This document shows positions 1 to 14,820 of a stretch of DNA of 64,000 nucleotides, in pieces. The position numbers and the translations under genes were made by a program. Numbering within the stretch: position 1 is the stretch's first letter; each line of letters starts with the position of its first letter. Source of the stretch: an uncultured Atopobiaceae bacterium (GTDB taxonomy: Bacteria; Actinomycetota; Coriobacteriia; Coriobacteriales; Atopobiaceae); contig CALUNW010000003.1 of assembly GCA_944322145.1 (NCBI GenBank), positions 186,001 through 250,000 on the forward strand, given 5' to 3'. The notes beneath the pieces are model-generated. The model was not told the DNA's origin. It made no database searches and saw only the letters and a list, made by a program, of their open reading frames with translations.

Positions 1-252
1 ACGGTCTACGAGGACCGCACCTTCGACTTCGTCTGCAAGACCCCGCCCGCCGCTGAGCTCATCAAGAAGGAGCTCGGCCTCAAGGGCGGCTCCGGCGTCC
101 CCCAGCGCGACAAGGTCGGCCAGCTCTCCCAGGAGCAGCTCACCAAGATCGCCGAGATCAAGATGCCGGACCTCAACGCCAACGACATCGAGGCCGCCAA
201 GAAGATCATCGCCGGCACCGCCCGCTCCATGGGCGTCACCGTCGCCGAGTAA
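1..252 (+). CDS. rplK: 50S ribosomal protein L11, C-terminal part
   Basis: This is the last 83 codons of L11, entering the window in frame at base 1 and ending in TAA at 250-252. The sequence reads through the [18 protein letters not shown] region and the [20 protein letters not shown] helix that binds the GTPase-associated centre of 23S rRNA. L11 with rplA downstream is the standard gene order. The N-terminal domain, which contacts release and elongation factors, lies outside the window. Identity is very clear; only completeness is unknown. Confidence 0.97.
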   Translation, partial: TVYEDRTFDFVCKTPPAAELIKKELGLKGGSGVPQRDKVGQLSQEQLTKIAEIKMPDLNANDIEAAKKIIAGTARSMGVTVAE

Positions 253-264
253 CACCTGCTTTAA

Positions 265-333
265 GTGATGAAAGGGGACAGTCCCTTTTCATCATCAAGG
301 AACTGATGAAAAGGGACTGTCCCCTTTCATCAC
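265..333. repeat. GGGGACAG-type inverted repeat between rplK and rplA
   Basis: Two 30-bp arms (265-294 and 304-333) are perfect reverse complements around a 9-base spacer. Each arm is itself nearly palindromic around GGGGACAGTCCC. It occupies most of the 126-bp gap between rplK and rplA. Similar elements lie at 17461-17536, 19728-19805 and 46831-46945. Such GGGGAC/GTCCCC palindromes resemble REP sequences mobilised by RAYT (Y1 REP-associated) transposases; that link is inference, since no RAYT gene is in the window. In RNA it would fold into a strong hairpin that could tune rplK-rplA read-through. Confidence 0.8.
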
Positions 334-378
334 CGATGTGGGAGGGCGCAAAGCCCGCTGACCACAGGAGGAAAGAAC

Positions 379-1086
379 ATGCCTAAGCACGGAAAGAACT
401 ACAAGGCCGCAGCCGCCAAGGTCGATAGCGCCAAGCTCTACTCCCCGAAGGAGGCCATGGAGCTCGCCAAGGAGCTGTCCCCCGCCAAGTTTGACGAGAC
501 CGTCGAGGTCGCCGTCCGCCTGGGCGTCGACACCCGCAAGGCCGACCAGAACGTCCGCGGCTCCATCGCGCTGCCCCACGGCACCGGCAAGACCGTCCGC
601 GTCGCCGTCTTCGCCGAGGGCGAGAAGGCCCGCGAGGCCGAGGCCGCCGGCGCCGACGTCATCGGCTCCGACGATCTCGTCGCCCAGATCCAGGCCGGCG
701 AGCTGAACTTTGACGCCGCCATCGCCACGCCCAACATGATGGGCAAGGTCGGCCGCCTCGGCAAGATCCTCGGCCCCCGCGGCCTCATGCCCAACCCCAA
801 GCTCGGCACCGTGACCATGGACGTCGCCAAGATGGTCGGCGAGCTCAAGGCCGGCCGCGTCGAGTACCGCGCCGACCGCTACGGCATCTGCCACGTCCCG
901 ATGGGCAAGGTGTCCTTCGACACCCAGAAGCTCGTCGAGAACTACGGCGCGCTCATCAACGAGCTGCTCCGCGTGAAGCCGTCCAGCGCCAAGGGCAAGT
1001 ACGTCAAGTCCGTGGTCATCTCCACCACCATGGGCCCTGGCATCAAGGTCGACTCCACCAAGACGCGCAACCTCATGGAGGAGTAG
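379..1086 (+). CDS. rplA: 50S ribosomal protein L1
   Basis: This 235-residue protein has the normal L1 length. It contains the family block around [20 protein letters not shown] and the C-terminal [20 protein letters not shown] motif. L1 forms the mobile stalk at the E site and, in many bacteria, represses its own operon by binding mRNA. The ATG at 379 is preceded by GGAGGAAAGAAC, a good ribosome binding site. It follows rplK after a large inverted repeat and precedes the separately promoted rplJ-rplL unit. Confidence 0.98.
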   Translation: MPKHGKNYKAAAAKVDSAKLYSPKEAMELAKELSPAKFDETVEVAVRLGVDTRKADQNVRGSIALPHGTGKTVRVAVFAEGEKAREAEAAGADVIGSDDLVAQIQAGELNFDAAIATPNMMGKVGRLGKILGPRGLMPNPKLGTVTMDVAKMVGELKAGRVEYRADRYGICHVPMGKVSFDTQKLVENYGALINELLRVKPSSAKGKYVKSVVISTTMGPGIKVDSTKTRNLMEE

Positions 1087-1122
1087 CAGCGCGTTCTTCT
1101 CGCTTGGAGATTTCTTGAGTGC

Positions 1123-1151
1123 TTGACGGGCGTCTTGCGTCGTGCCACAAT
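1123..1151 (+). promoter_or_regulatory. Promoter of the rplJ-rplL unit, overlapped by a 15-bp inverted repeat
   Basis: TTGACG (1123-1128) and CACAAT (1146-1151) are separated by 17 bases and lie just upstream of the L10 leader. A perfect 15-bp inverted repeat (1125-1139 and 1160-1174, arm GACGGGCGTCTTGCG) overlaps the -35 element and the likely start site. This geometry could be an operator or an early transcript hairpin. The promoter call rests on motif match and position only. Confidence 0.55.
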
Positions 1152-1194
1152 GGCCTATGCGCAAGACGCCCGTCTTGTGTATCACCAGCACGTC

Positions 1195-1310
1195 CGCTGC
1201 CAAAGACAGCCGGTGCCGCAAGGCTCAAAGGGGAAACCCGCCTGCCGAGGTGGTCTCAGAGATTGCATCTTCGAGGACCCCGCTTTGGCCGCGCCAGCGG
1301 GGTCTTCTCA
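1195..1310 (+). promoter_or_regulatory. Ribosomal protein L10 leader (autoregulatory mRNA element)
   Basis: The sequence AAAGACAGCCGGTGCC, an AAAGGGGAAACC block, and then CCTGCCGAGGTGG match the pattern of Gram-positive L10 leaders, which bind the L10(L12)4 complex. A 9-bp stem follows at 1276-1284 and 1296-1304 (GACCCCGCT pairing with AGCGGGGTC), with a short T-rich stretch after it, as expected of an attenuator. Excess L10-L12 would favour premature termination and limit rplJ-rplL. Recognition is from motifs and position directly upstream of rplJ. Confidence 0.85.
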
Positions 1311-1374
1311 TGCGGAAGGCCCGCCTGTCGGCGGTTCGTGCCCGACCGCATCGAAGAGGAGGTGTACAGAACAC

Positions 1375-1896
1375 ATGCCGTCCAAGTCCAATGTCGCTAT
1401 GCTCGAGAAGGTCGCCGGTTCCCTGGAGGCCTCCAGCGGCGTCTTCGTTGTTGACTACCGTGGCCTCTCCGTCAAGGAGACTCAGGAGGTCCGCCGCGCC
1501 CTGCGCGAGGCTGGCGCCGAGATGAAGGTCTACAAGAACAACATCGTCAAGATCGCCCTCGAGAACGCCGGGATGCCCAACATCGACGAGATGCTCGCCG
1601 GCACCTGCGCCTACGTCTTCTATGAGAAGGACCCCGTTGATGCCGCCAAGGTCATCAAGGAGCAGTCCGAGAAGCTCAAGAAGATGGCGTTCGTCGGTGC
1701 CATCGCCGATGGCAAGGCCCTCACGGCAGATGAGGCCAAGGCCTACGCCGACCTGCCCAACCGCGAGCAGCTCATGGCTCAGATCGCTGGTCTCATCAGC
1801 GGCTTCGCGCGCGACATCGCCGTGTGCGTCAAGGAGGTCCCCGCTGGCCTCGCCCGCACCGTCAACGCTGTCTCCGAGCAGAAGCAGGCTGCCTAG
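1375..1896 (+). CDS. rplJ: 50S ribosomal protein L10
   Basis: A 173-residue L10 starting at ATG 1375 after AGGAGG at 1357-1362. The N-terminal rRNA-binding domain contains the VVDYRGLSV and MKVYKNNIVKIAL motifs. The C-terminal helix (LMAQIAGLISG onward) docks L7/L12 dimers. In-frame upstream extension to 1123 is rejected because it would run through the promoter and leader RNA. It is transcribed with rplL and is very likely autoregulated through the leader at 1195-1310. Confidence 0.97.
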   Translation: MPSKSNVAMLEKVAGSLEASSGVFVVDYRGLSVKETQEVRRALREAGAEMKVYKNNIVKIALENAGMPNIDEMLAGTCAYVFYEKDPVDAAKVIKEQSEKLKKMAFVGAIADGKALTADEAKAYADLPNREQLMAQIAGLISGFARDIAVCVKEVPAGLARTVNAVSEQKQAA

Positions 1897-1989
1897 CAGC
1901 GGCGCGGCCTGTCCGCGCACCCCGAGGCGCCCGCCTCACAACACAAGGACAATCCGCGCACGCCGCGCGGGATCGAAAGGAAACCTAAA

Positions 1990-2373
1990 ATGGCTAAGCT
2001 TACCACCGAGGAGATCATCGACGCCCTCAAGGAGATGACCCTTCTTGAGGCCTCCGAGCTCGTCAAGGCTATCGAGGAGACCTTCGGCGTCTCCGCCGCC
2101 GCCCCCGTCGCCGCCGTCGCCGCCGCTCCGGCTGCCGGCGCTGCCGCCGAGGAGGAGGAGAAGACCAACTTCGACGTCGTCCTCGAGTCCTTCGGCGACA
2201 ACAAGATCGCCGTCATCAAGGTTGTCCGTGCTCTGACCAGCCTCGGCCTCAAGGAGGCCAAGGAGGTCGTCGAGGGTGCCCCCAAGGCCGTCCTCGAGGG
2301 CGCCAAGAAGGACGACGCCGAGGCCGCCAAGAAGCAGCTCGAGGAGGCCGGCGCCGTCGTCACCCTCAAGTAA
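1990..2373 (+). CDS. rplL: 50S ribosomal protein L7/L12
   Basis: A 127-residue stalk protein. Residues 1-30 form the dimerisation domain ([27 protein letters not shown]), followed by an Ala/Pro-rich hinge near 35-52. A C-terminal domain with [14 protein letters not shown] recruits translation factors. The start at 1990 has an upstream AAAGGAAACC. It is the last gene of the unit; a terminator hairpin lies at 2412-2443. Confidence 0.98.
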   Translation: MAKLTTEEIIDALKEMTLLEASELVKAIEETFGVSAAAPVAAVAAAPAAGAAAEEEEKTNFDVVLESFGDNKIAVIKVVRALTSLGLKEAKEVVEGAPKAVLEGAKKDDAEAAKKQLEEAGAVVTLK

Positions 2374-2411
2374 GTTTGCTTACTTCGGGTTTACGCGCAC
2401 AGCGCACCTTC

Positions 2412-2443
2412 AAGGGGTCGGACCCACGGGTCCGGCCCCTTTT
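2412..2443 (+). terminator. Terminator after rplL
   Basis: A 13-bp stem (2412-2424 with 2429-2441), based on AAGGGGTCGGACC and its near-perfect complement with one G-U type mismatch, is followed by a short T run. It sits 38 bases after the rplL stop and closes the rplJ-rplL unit ahead of the repeat-rich rpoB upstream region. Confidence 0.75.
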
Positions 2444-2478
2444 CCGTTCGCAGGCGACGTGCTGCCGGTGGGCACTAA

Positions 2479-2650
2479 CGAGTGCGCTCATCGAGTGCGG
2501 GCGATTTTGGCGCGTGATGGCCGCAAGTGCGGGGTTCTTCTCGGCGTATGGCGTCGAGTGCGGGCATCGAGTGCGCTCCGGCCCGCACTTGATGACAGCT
2601 GCCGAGAAGTGCGGGCGGCCTCCCGGCGGCTGGCGAGAAGTGCGGGCGCG
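2479..2650. repeat. GAGTGCGGGC repeat array upstream of rpoB
   Basis: Tandem and inverted copies of GAGTGCG(G/C)(G/T)C, often joined by ATC as in GAGTGCGGGCATCGAGTGCG, fill this stretch. The inverted form is GCCCGCACTT at 2581-2590. Between copies lie TTCTTCTCGGC (2535-2545) and GCCGAGAAG (2601-2609), which are mutually complementary. The same repeat family occurs upstream of rpsL (23738-23884) and upstream of rplE (40241-40410). No plausible gene is present between rplL and rpoB, and the function is unknown. Confidence 0.75.
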
Positions 2651-2714
2651 TCGGCGAGCGGTAGCTCGGCGACGGGGCCCTCCAAAGGGGCACCACCGAA
2701 CCTTCACATCAAGG

Positions 2715-2746
2715 CTCTTCTCGAAATAACATTTGTGCAGGTAGAT
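2715..2746 (+). repeat. Solo GCAGGTAGA core near the rpoB promoter
   Basis: CTCTTCTCG at 2715-2723 is followed by ACATTTGTGCAGGTAGATTG. This contains the 9-base core GCAGGTAGA (2737-2745) with the preceding TTT that characterises the cores of the elements at 10932, 12510, 52824, 60042 and 62456. No clear inverted arms flank it here, so it may be a decayed or different version. It lies about 55 bases upstream of the predicted rpoB promoter. Confidence 0.5.
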
Positions 2747-2798
2747 TGAGTGAGCGGGAGAACATACTCGAAAACGGTACGCAAGTCAAGGCTTTTCG

Positions 2799-2827
2799 TT
2801 GACCGGGAGGGGGTGTTTCGGTAACTT
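2799..2827 (+). promoter_or_regulatory. Candidate rpoB-rpoC promoter
   Basis: TTGACC (2799-2804), a 17-base spacer, and TAACTT (2822-2827) lie about 54 bases before the rpoB start codon. The -10 match is weak. Position after the rplL terminator supports a separate promoter for rpoBC. Confidence 0.45.
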
Positions 2828-2880
2828 ATTACGTTGCGACAATTGCCGCCTTCCACCCTTTTTGAAGGAGGAAAAGCCTG

Positions 2881-6399
<3,519 letters not shown>

Positions 6400-6404
6400 C
6401 GACT

Positions 6405-10832
<4,428 letters not shown>

Positions 10833-10855
10833 TCGCCTCCCCTGCGCACGACTCG

Positions 10856-10894
10856 GGCGCCGGCCCCCGCTGCGGGACCGGCGCCTTTCTTCTT
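10856..10894 (+). terminator. Terminator of the rpoBC operon
   Basis: GGCGCCGG (10856-10863) pairs with CCGGCGCC (10878-10885), with an inner CCCGC/GCGGG stem, followed by TTTCTTCTT. It lies 24 bases beyond the rpoC stop codon and is a strong intrinsic terminator. Confidence 0.85.
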
Positions 10895-10931
10895 GCGGCG
10901 CTGCGCGCGCCCCGCTCGCCGCCCCGCCGCG

Positions 10932-11061
10932 CGAACCTGCGTACGTCTGTACTTTGACGTTGAGTCCTGTCTATAGCTCCCGCGTTTCCGCAGGTAGACG
11001 GGATGGCTGTTCTGTCCACTTTGCCGAGTGCGCGATTAAAGTACAGACATACGCGGGTTCG
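10932..11061 (+). repeat. GCAGGTAGA-core inverted element A
   Basis: Arms of 24 bases (10932-10955 and 11038-11061; 22 of 24 positions complementary) contain TACGTCTGTACTTT and its inverse. The centre holds CGTTTCCGCAGGTAGA (core 10990-10998), then GGCTGTTCT. The core lies 34 bases from the left arm and 39 from the right. Element B (12510-12635) has matching arms and exactly the same distances in the opposite orientation. No gene is visible in the surrounding 10895-11318 gap, and the remainder (11062-11318) shows no further repeat. Confidence 0.8.
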
Positions 11062-11318
11062 TGATGGACGGGCCCGGGGCGCTCGGTGGCCTCTGTCGGC
11101 GACGGGGGCAGCGATTGCCGGCCGCTCATTGGGGGAAATCGACCGTCTGCGAAGGTTTGACGAAACAATCGCCGCCAGGCACTTATCGGCACTTCTGAAG
11201 GCGACAGCGCCGTCTAGCTGCGGCGAGTAAGATGCGCGAAGCTGACGCTAGCTGAATGAGGCGGAGATGTGCCTCGACGGCGTGAGCGCGCGAGCGGCGA
11301 ACGTGCTAGCCTCCGCGC

Positions 11319-12479
11319 ATGGAAGCCATCGTCTGTGACATATCCGCGTTTCGCTACTGGAGGGTCCCTCCGATCGTCCGCCTTCTTGCGGCGGGGTCGA
11401 TTGACGACTCTTTGCTGCAGGACCTCATCGGCGACAAGGATCTAGTCGGGCTCAGAAGGGCATGCTCGAGCCTGCCGCTTGCTCGGGAGTTTGGCGCCGA
11501 GGGCGCTCGCTGGCGCAACGCGGGCACCGAGTCGCGGGCGCTCAGGGAGGTCTCCGACGTGCTTGCCGTGGGGATGGATGCTCCCGTCGACGTGCTTGTT
11601 ACACGTCGCGAACAGAGCCGGCGCGCAACGCTCGTGCGGCCACGGTTCTGGCAATCTGGCGTTCCCGAGTCGTGCGTGACGCGAATCTCCGACGGCGTGG
11701 GGGTGGTCGGCCCAGCGCAGGCGCTGCTTCAGATCGCGTCGCGCGCAAGCCCGGTGCAGACGGTTCTTCTCGCCACGGAGCTCTGCGGAACGTTCTCGGT
11801 CTATGATGCTCCGGAGCGCGTGCGCGAGGTGCTGCAATTGCTCATTGGCGAGGGGCGCCTTCCTCGGCTGGGCGGTTGGTGGCCTTGCCTTGACGAGAAG
11901 GGCCGGCTGACCGATCTTTGGACGAGACGTCCGCTCGTTAGCAAGCAGGGGCTGATAAGGGCGGGCGAGTCCGCGCCGGGCCGTCGCGGAAGGACGCGAC
12001 TGCTGCGGGCGGCCGAGCTGGTGGTGCCCGGGGCTGCGTCGCCGTTTGAGGCGCAGGCAGGGGTCATCCTCGGCTTTTCTCGACGCCTTGGCGGAGAGGG
12101 GCATGCGGGCTTTGCCCATAACCGACGCATCGTGCTCTCGCGCGAGGCGCGGGCGCTTGCGCAGCGGGCGTCGTGCTACTGCGATCTCTATTGGGACGAG
12201 GGGCTGGATCTTGAATGCCAGAGCAAGCTCTCGCACGCAACCGGGGAGGGCTACCTCTCTGACGCCAACCGCGCTGCGGCGCTCGAGCTCATGGGTGTCA
12301 CCGTGCTGCCCGCTACCTATGCTCAGCTGACGACCGAGGAGCGGGTCGAGGCGCTCTCGAAGCTGGTGGCCGAGAAGCGCGGGATTGCCTGGAGACCAAA
12401 GACCGAGCGCGAGCGTGAGGTCGGCAGAAGGCTGCGCGGCGAGGTTCTGCGAAGTTGGGACACCCTGCTTGACGTGTGA
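11319..12479 (+). CDS. Hypothetical protein with AbiEi-like and nuclease-fold-like regions
   Basis: A 386-residue protein not assigned to a named gene. Residues 75-175 (VDVLVTRREQSRR, the GVGVVGPAQALLQIAS segment, LLATELCG) recall AbiEi-type and related actinobacterial proteins. The C-terminal part resembles small restriction-endonuclease folds (DUF559/Vsr-like): SPFEAQ with E244, CYCDLYW with D289, ECQSK (E299 to K303), then DANRAAALELMGVTVLP. This could form a PD-(D/E)XK site, though the last motif is non-standard. Codon use is less extreme than in the neighbours. The gene stands alone between elements A and B, which share arms. Function in defence or toxin-antitoxin biology is a hypothesis only. 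Confidence 0.6.
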   Translation: MEAIVCDISAFRYWRVPPIVRLLAAGSIDDSLLQDLIGDKDLVGLRRACSSLPLAREFGAEGARWRNAGTESRALREVSDVLAVGMDAPVDVLVTRREQSRRATLVRPRFWQSGVPESCVTRISDGVGVVGPAQALLQIASRASPVQTVLLATELCGTFSVYDAPERVREVLQLLIGEGRLPRLGGWWPCLDEKGRLTDLWTRRPLVSKQGLIRAGESAPGRRGRTRLLRAAELVVPGAASPFEAQAGVILGFSRRLGGEGHAGFAHNRRIVLSREARALAQRASCYCDLYWDEGLDLECQSKLSHATGEGYLSDANRAAALELMGVTVLPATYAQLTTEERVEALSKLVAEKRGIAWRPKTEREREVGRRLRGEVLRSWDTLLDV

Positions 12480-12509
12480 GCCGGCGCCCGCCCCGCCCGC
12501 CCCGCTCCA

Positions 12510-12635
12510 AACTCGTCTACGTCTGTACTTTAATTGCGCGCCGGAAGTGCCGAGAAGAACAGCCGACTCTTCTACCTGCTAAAACGTGACGCTCAAAGTT
12601 CAGGCCCGGAAACAAGGTACAGACGTATGCGAGTT
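12510..12635 (-). repeat. GCAGGTAGA-core inverted element B
   Basis: Arms with TACGTCTGTACTTT on the left (12510-12531) and GGTACAGACGTATGCGAGTT on the right (12616-12635) pair with a few mismatches. The core lies on the - strand (TCTACCTGC at 12571-12579) with the AAAACG context equivalent to TTT upstream. GTGCCGAGAAGAACAGCC (12547-12564) corresponds to the GGCTGTTCT block of element A. It is an inverted copy of A on the other side of the gene at 11319-12479, and lies between convergent genes. Confidence 0.8.
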
Positions 12636-12649
12636 CATGGTGAGGCGGC

Positions 12650-13396
12650 TTAGGGCGCCGGGCGCAGGGAGGCCTGCTCGGCCGAGAAGCGTCGGGGGCC
12701 GTGGGGCGTCCCCACGACGACGCGACCCCAGACGTCAACGCCCTCGAGGACCCCTGCGTCCAGCCGCTCGCCGACGGGCGAGAGGGCCACGACCTTCTCG
12801 CCCCGCCAGGCGAGATGCTCCAGGTAGTCGTCGCGGATGCCGGCAAGCGGCTCGATGCCGCCCGCGCCCGCCCAGGAGTCGACACTCGCCACGACGCCGT
12901 CGCGCAGGGCCTCCGCAAGGGCCGAGAAGGACGTTGCGCTCCCCAGCTCCGCCAGGCAGATGGCTCCCAGATTGCGGGGAGAAATTTCCAAATTGATGCC
13001 AATGCCACACACTGCGAAGACATCTCCGGCGCTGCCGCGACCTACCTCGACCAAGATGCCCCCCAGCTTGCGCTCCTGAGCGAGAAGGTCGTTGGGCCAT
13101 TTGAGCTGGACCTCGTTTGAGACGCCCGCAAACCCCAGCCCGTCGAGCGCGCCGAGCCCGCAGGCCGCGGCAAGTCCCGGCAGTCGCGACGGCGCGACGT
13201 CAGGGCGCAGCAAGATCGAAAGATAGAGGTTGCCGAGGGGAGACTCCCAGACATGCCCCCTCCGCCCGCGCCCCGCCGTCTGCCGGCGCGCGGCGACCGC
13301 GGCCCCGTGCGCGCCGCCCTTCTCGGCGAGCTCGCGCACGACGTCGTTGGTGGAGCCCACCTCCTCAAAGATACGAAGCGCGCCCGATGCGCCCAT
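12650..13396 (-). CDS. birA: Biotin--[acetyl-CoA-carboxylase] ligase
   Basis: A 248-residue biotin protein ligase without the N-terminal DNA-binding domain (group I type), so it should not act as a repressor. Motifs are EVGSTND, QTAGRGRRGHVWESP (biotinyl-AMP loop), KWPNDLL and KLGGILVE. The start at 13396 has GAGGAGG upstream on the - strand. It lies divergently beside the fatty acid cluster that encodes its substrate AccB, activating biotin with ATP and attaching it to the AccB lysine. Confidence 0.92.
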   Translation of the reverse strand: MGASGALRIFEEVGSTNDVVRELAEKGGAHGAAVAARRQTAGRGRRGHVWESPLGNLYLSILLRPDVAPSRLPGLAAACGLGALDGLGFAGVSNEVQLKWPNDLLAQERKLGGILVEVGRGSAGDVFAVCGIGINLEISPRNLGAICLAELGSATSFSALAEALRDGVVASVDSWAGAGGIEPLAGIRDDYLEHLAWRGEKVVALSPVGERLDAGVLEGVDVWGRVVVGTPHGPRRFSAEQASLRPAP

Positions 13397-13526
13397 GGGG
13401 CCTCCTCATAACATCGACGAAGACGATTGTATCCGCTGATGCGCATATGGAGGACTCGTGGCAATATTGAGAAGCCCAAGAATGCTGAGCCTCTTTGGCG
13501 CAGCATTGACTAGCCTACGTAGAAGA

Positions 13527-13542
13527 TGTTGACACGTTAACA
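13527..13542. promoter_or_regulatory. Candidate operator upstream of fabH
   Basis: TGTTGACACGTTAACA is an imperfect palindrome (12 of 16 positions symmetric) about 20 bases before the fabH start. Fatty acid clusters are often controlled by MarR- or FapR-like repressors at such sites, but no regulator gene is in the window. The call is only positional. Confidence 0.3.
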
Positions 13543-13560
13543 ACGAGGGAAGGCGGGCAG

Positions 13561-14520
13561 GTGGGATTTCGCATTCTCGGGACGGGCTCGGCGCTTCCGG
13601 CCCGTTCGGTCACCAACGACGATCTCTCCGAGTTCCTTGACACCTCAGACGAGTGGATCTTCCCGCGCACGGGCATCCGCAGCCGTCGCATCTGCACCAC
13701 CGAGTCGCTCGACGAGCTCTCCGTCGAGGCGAGCCGCGTCGCCCTCGAGGCTGCCGGCGTCACGCCCGACCAGCTCGACCTCATCATCTGCTCCACCACG
13801 AGCGGCGACCACCTCATCCCCGCGGAGGCCTGTGCCATCGCCGAGCTGCTCGGCGCGACGTGCCCCGCCTTCGACGTGTCGGCGGCCTGCGCGGGCTTCA
13901 TCTTTGCCCTCGACGTCGCGGACGGCTATTTCGCGCGCGGCCGCGCCGAGCGCGTGCTCGTGGTCGCCGCGGAGAAGATGAGCCGCCTGGTGGACTGGGA
14001 GGACCGCGCGACGTGCGTCCTCTTTGGCGACGGTGCCGCGGCAGCGGTGCTGGGCGCCGGCGACGAGAACCCCCTCGCCATGCGTCTCACGACCGAGCCC
14101 TCCGTGGACATCCTCCACGTGCCCGGCATCGGCGGCACCTCGCCCTACGACCAGACCGAGCGCCCCGCGAGCACCCTCGCGATGGAGGGCCGCCGCGTCT
14201 TCAAGTTTGGCGTGAACGCCATCTGCACCTCCGTGACCGAGCTCGCCAGCGAGGCGGGCGTGGCCGTCGACGACATCGACCACTTCGTGTTCCACCAGGC
14301 AAACGAGCGCATCCTGTCCTCCGCCGTCTCCCGCCTCGGGATCGACGACGCCAAGGTCACCCGCTCGCTCGCGGAGACCGGCAACATCTCGAGCGCCTGC
14401 GTGCCGCTCGCCCTCGACCGGCTCGTCCGCGCCGGAAAGCTCACCCCCGGCCAGCTCGTCGCCCTCGTGGGCTTTGGGGCCGGCCTCGACACGGGCGCCT
14501 GCCTCCTGCGCTGGGAGTAG
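13561..14520 (+). CDS. fabH: 3-oxoacyl-ACP synthase III (KASIII)
   Basis: A 319-residue condensing enzyme that starts FASII by joining an acyl-CoA primer to malonyl-ACP. The Cys-His-Asn triad is visible: C110 in VSAACAGF, H245 in FHQANER and N275 in ETGNISS. The GTG start at 13561 has a GGAAGG/GGCGGG purine stretch upstream. It is the first gene of the fab-acc cluster, separated by 61 bases from acpP. Its primer preference (straight or branched) cannot be read from the sequence. Confidence 0.95.
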   Translation: MGFRILGTGSALPARSVTNDDLSEFLDTSDEWIFPRTGIRSRRICTTESLDELSVEASRVALEAAGVTPDQLDLIICSTTSGDHLIPAEACAIAELLGATCPAFDVSAACAGFIFALDVADGYFARGRAERVLVVAAEKMSRLVDWEDRATCVLFGDGAAAAVLGAGDENPLAMRLTTEPSVDILHVPGIGGTSPYDQTERPASTLAMEGRRVFKFGVNAICTSVTELASEAGVAVDDIDHFVFHQANERILSSAVSRLGIDDAKVTRSLAETGNISSACVPLALDRLVRAGKLTPGQLVALVGFGAGLDTGACLLRWE

Positions 14521-14581
14521 CGCCCCCAACACGTCCATTGGAGCGCCCGCCGGGCGCATGGAAAAAGAAGGAGTACCAACA

Positions 14582-14818
14582 ATGGCAGACCAGAGCACCT
14601 TTGAGCGCGTGTGCGCGATCGTCCGCGAGCAGGGCGGCCTCGACGACGTCGAGCTGACCGCCGAGACCACGCTCGCCGAGGTTGGCCTCGACAGCCTGGC
14701 CACCGTTGAGGCCGTCATGGCCTGCGAGGACGAGTTCGGCATCGAGATCGACGCCGAGTCCAACCCCACCACCATCGGCGAGTTCGTCGAGATGGTCGAC
14801 TCCCTCCTGGAGAACTAG
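14582..14818 (+). CDS. acpP: Acyl carrier protein
   Basis: A 78-residue acidic carrier with the phosphopantetheine site GLDSLATVE (S38). The start at ATG 14582 is set by GAAGGAGTACCAAC; upstream in-frame codons would overlap fabH. It carries growing acyl chains between the enzymes encoded by its neighbours. fabK begins 2 bases after its stop. Confidence 0.95.
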   Translation: MADQSTFERVCAIVREQGGLDDVELTAETTLAEVGLDSLATVEAVMACEDEFGIEIDAESNPTTIGEFVEMVDSLLEN

Positions 14819-14820
14819 CC

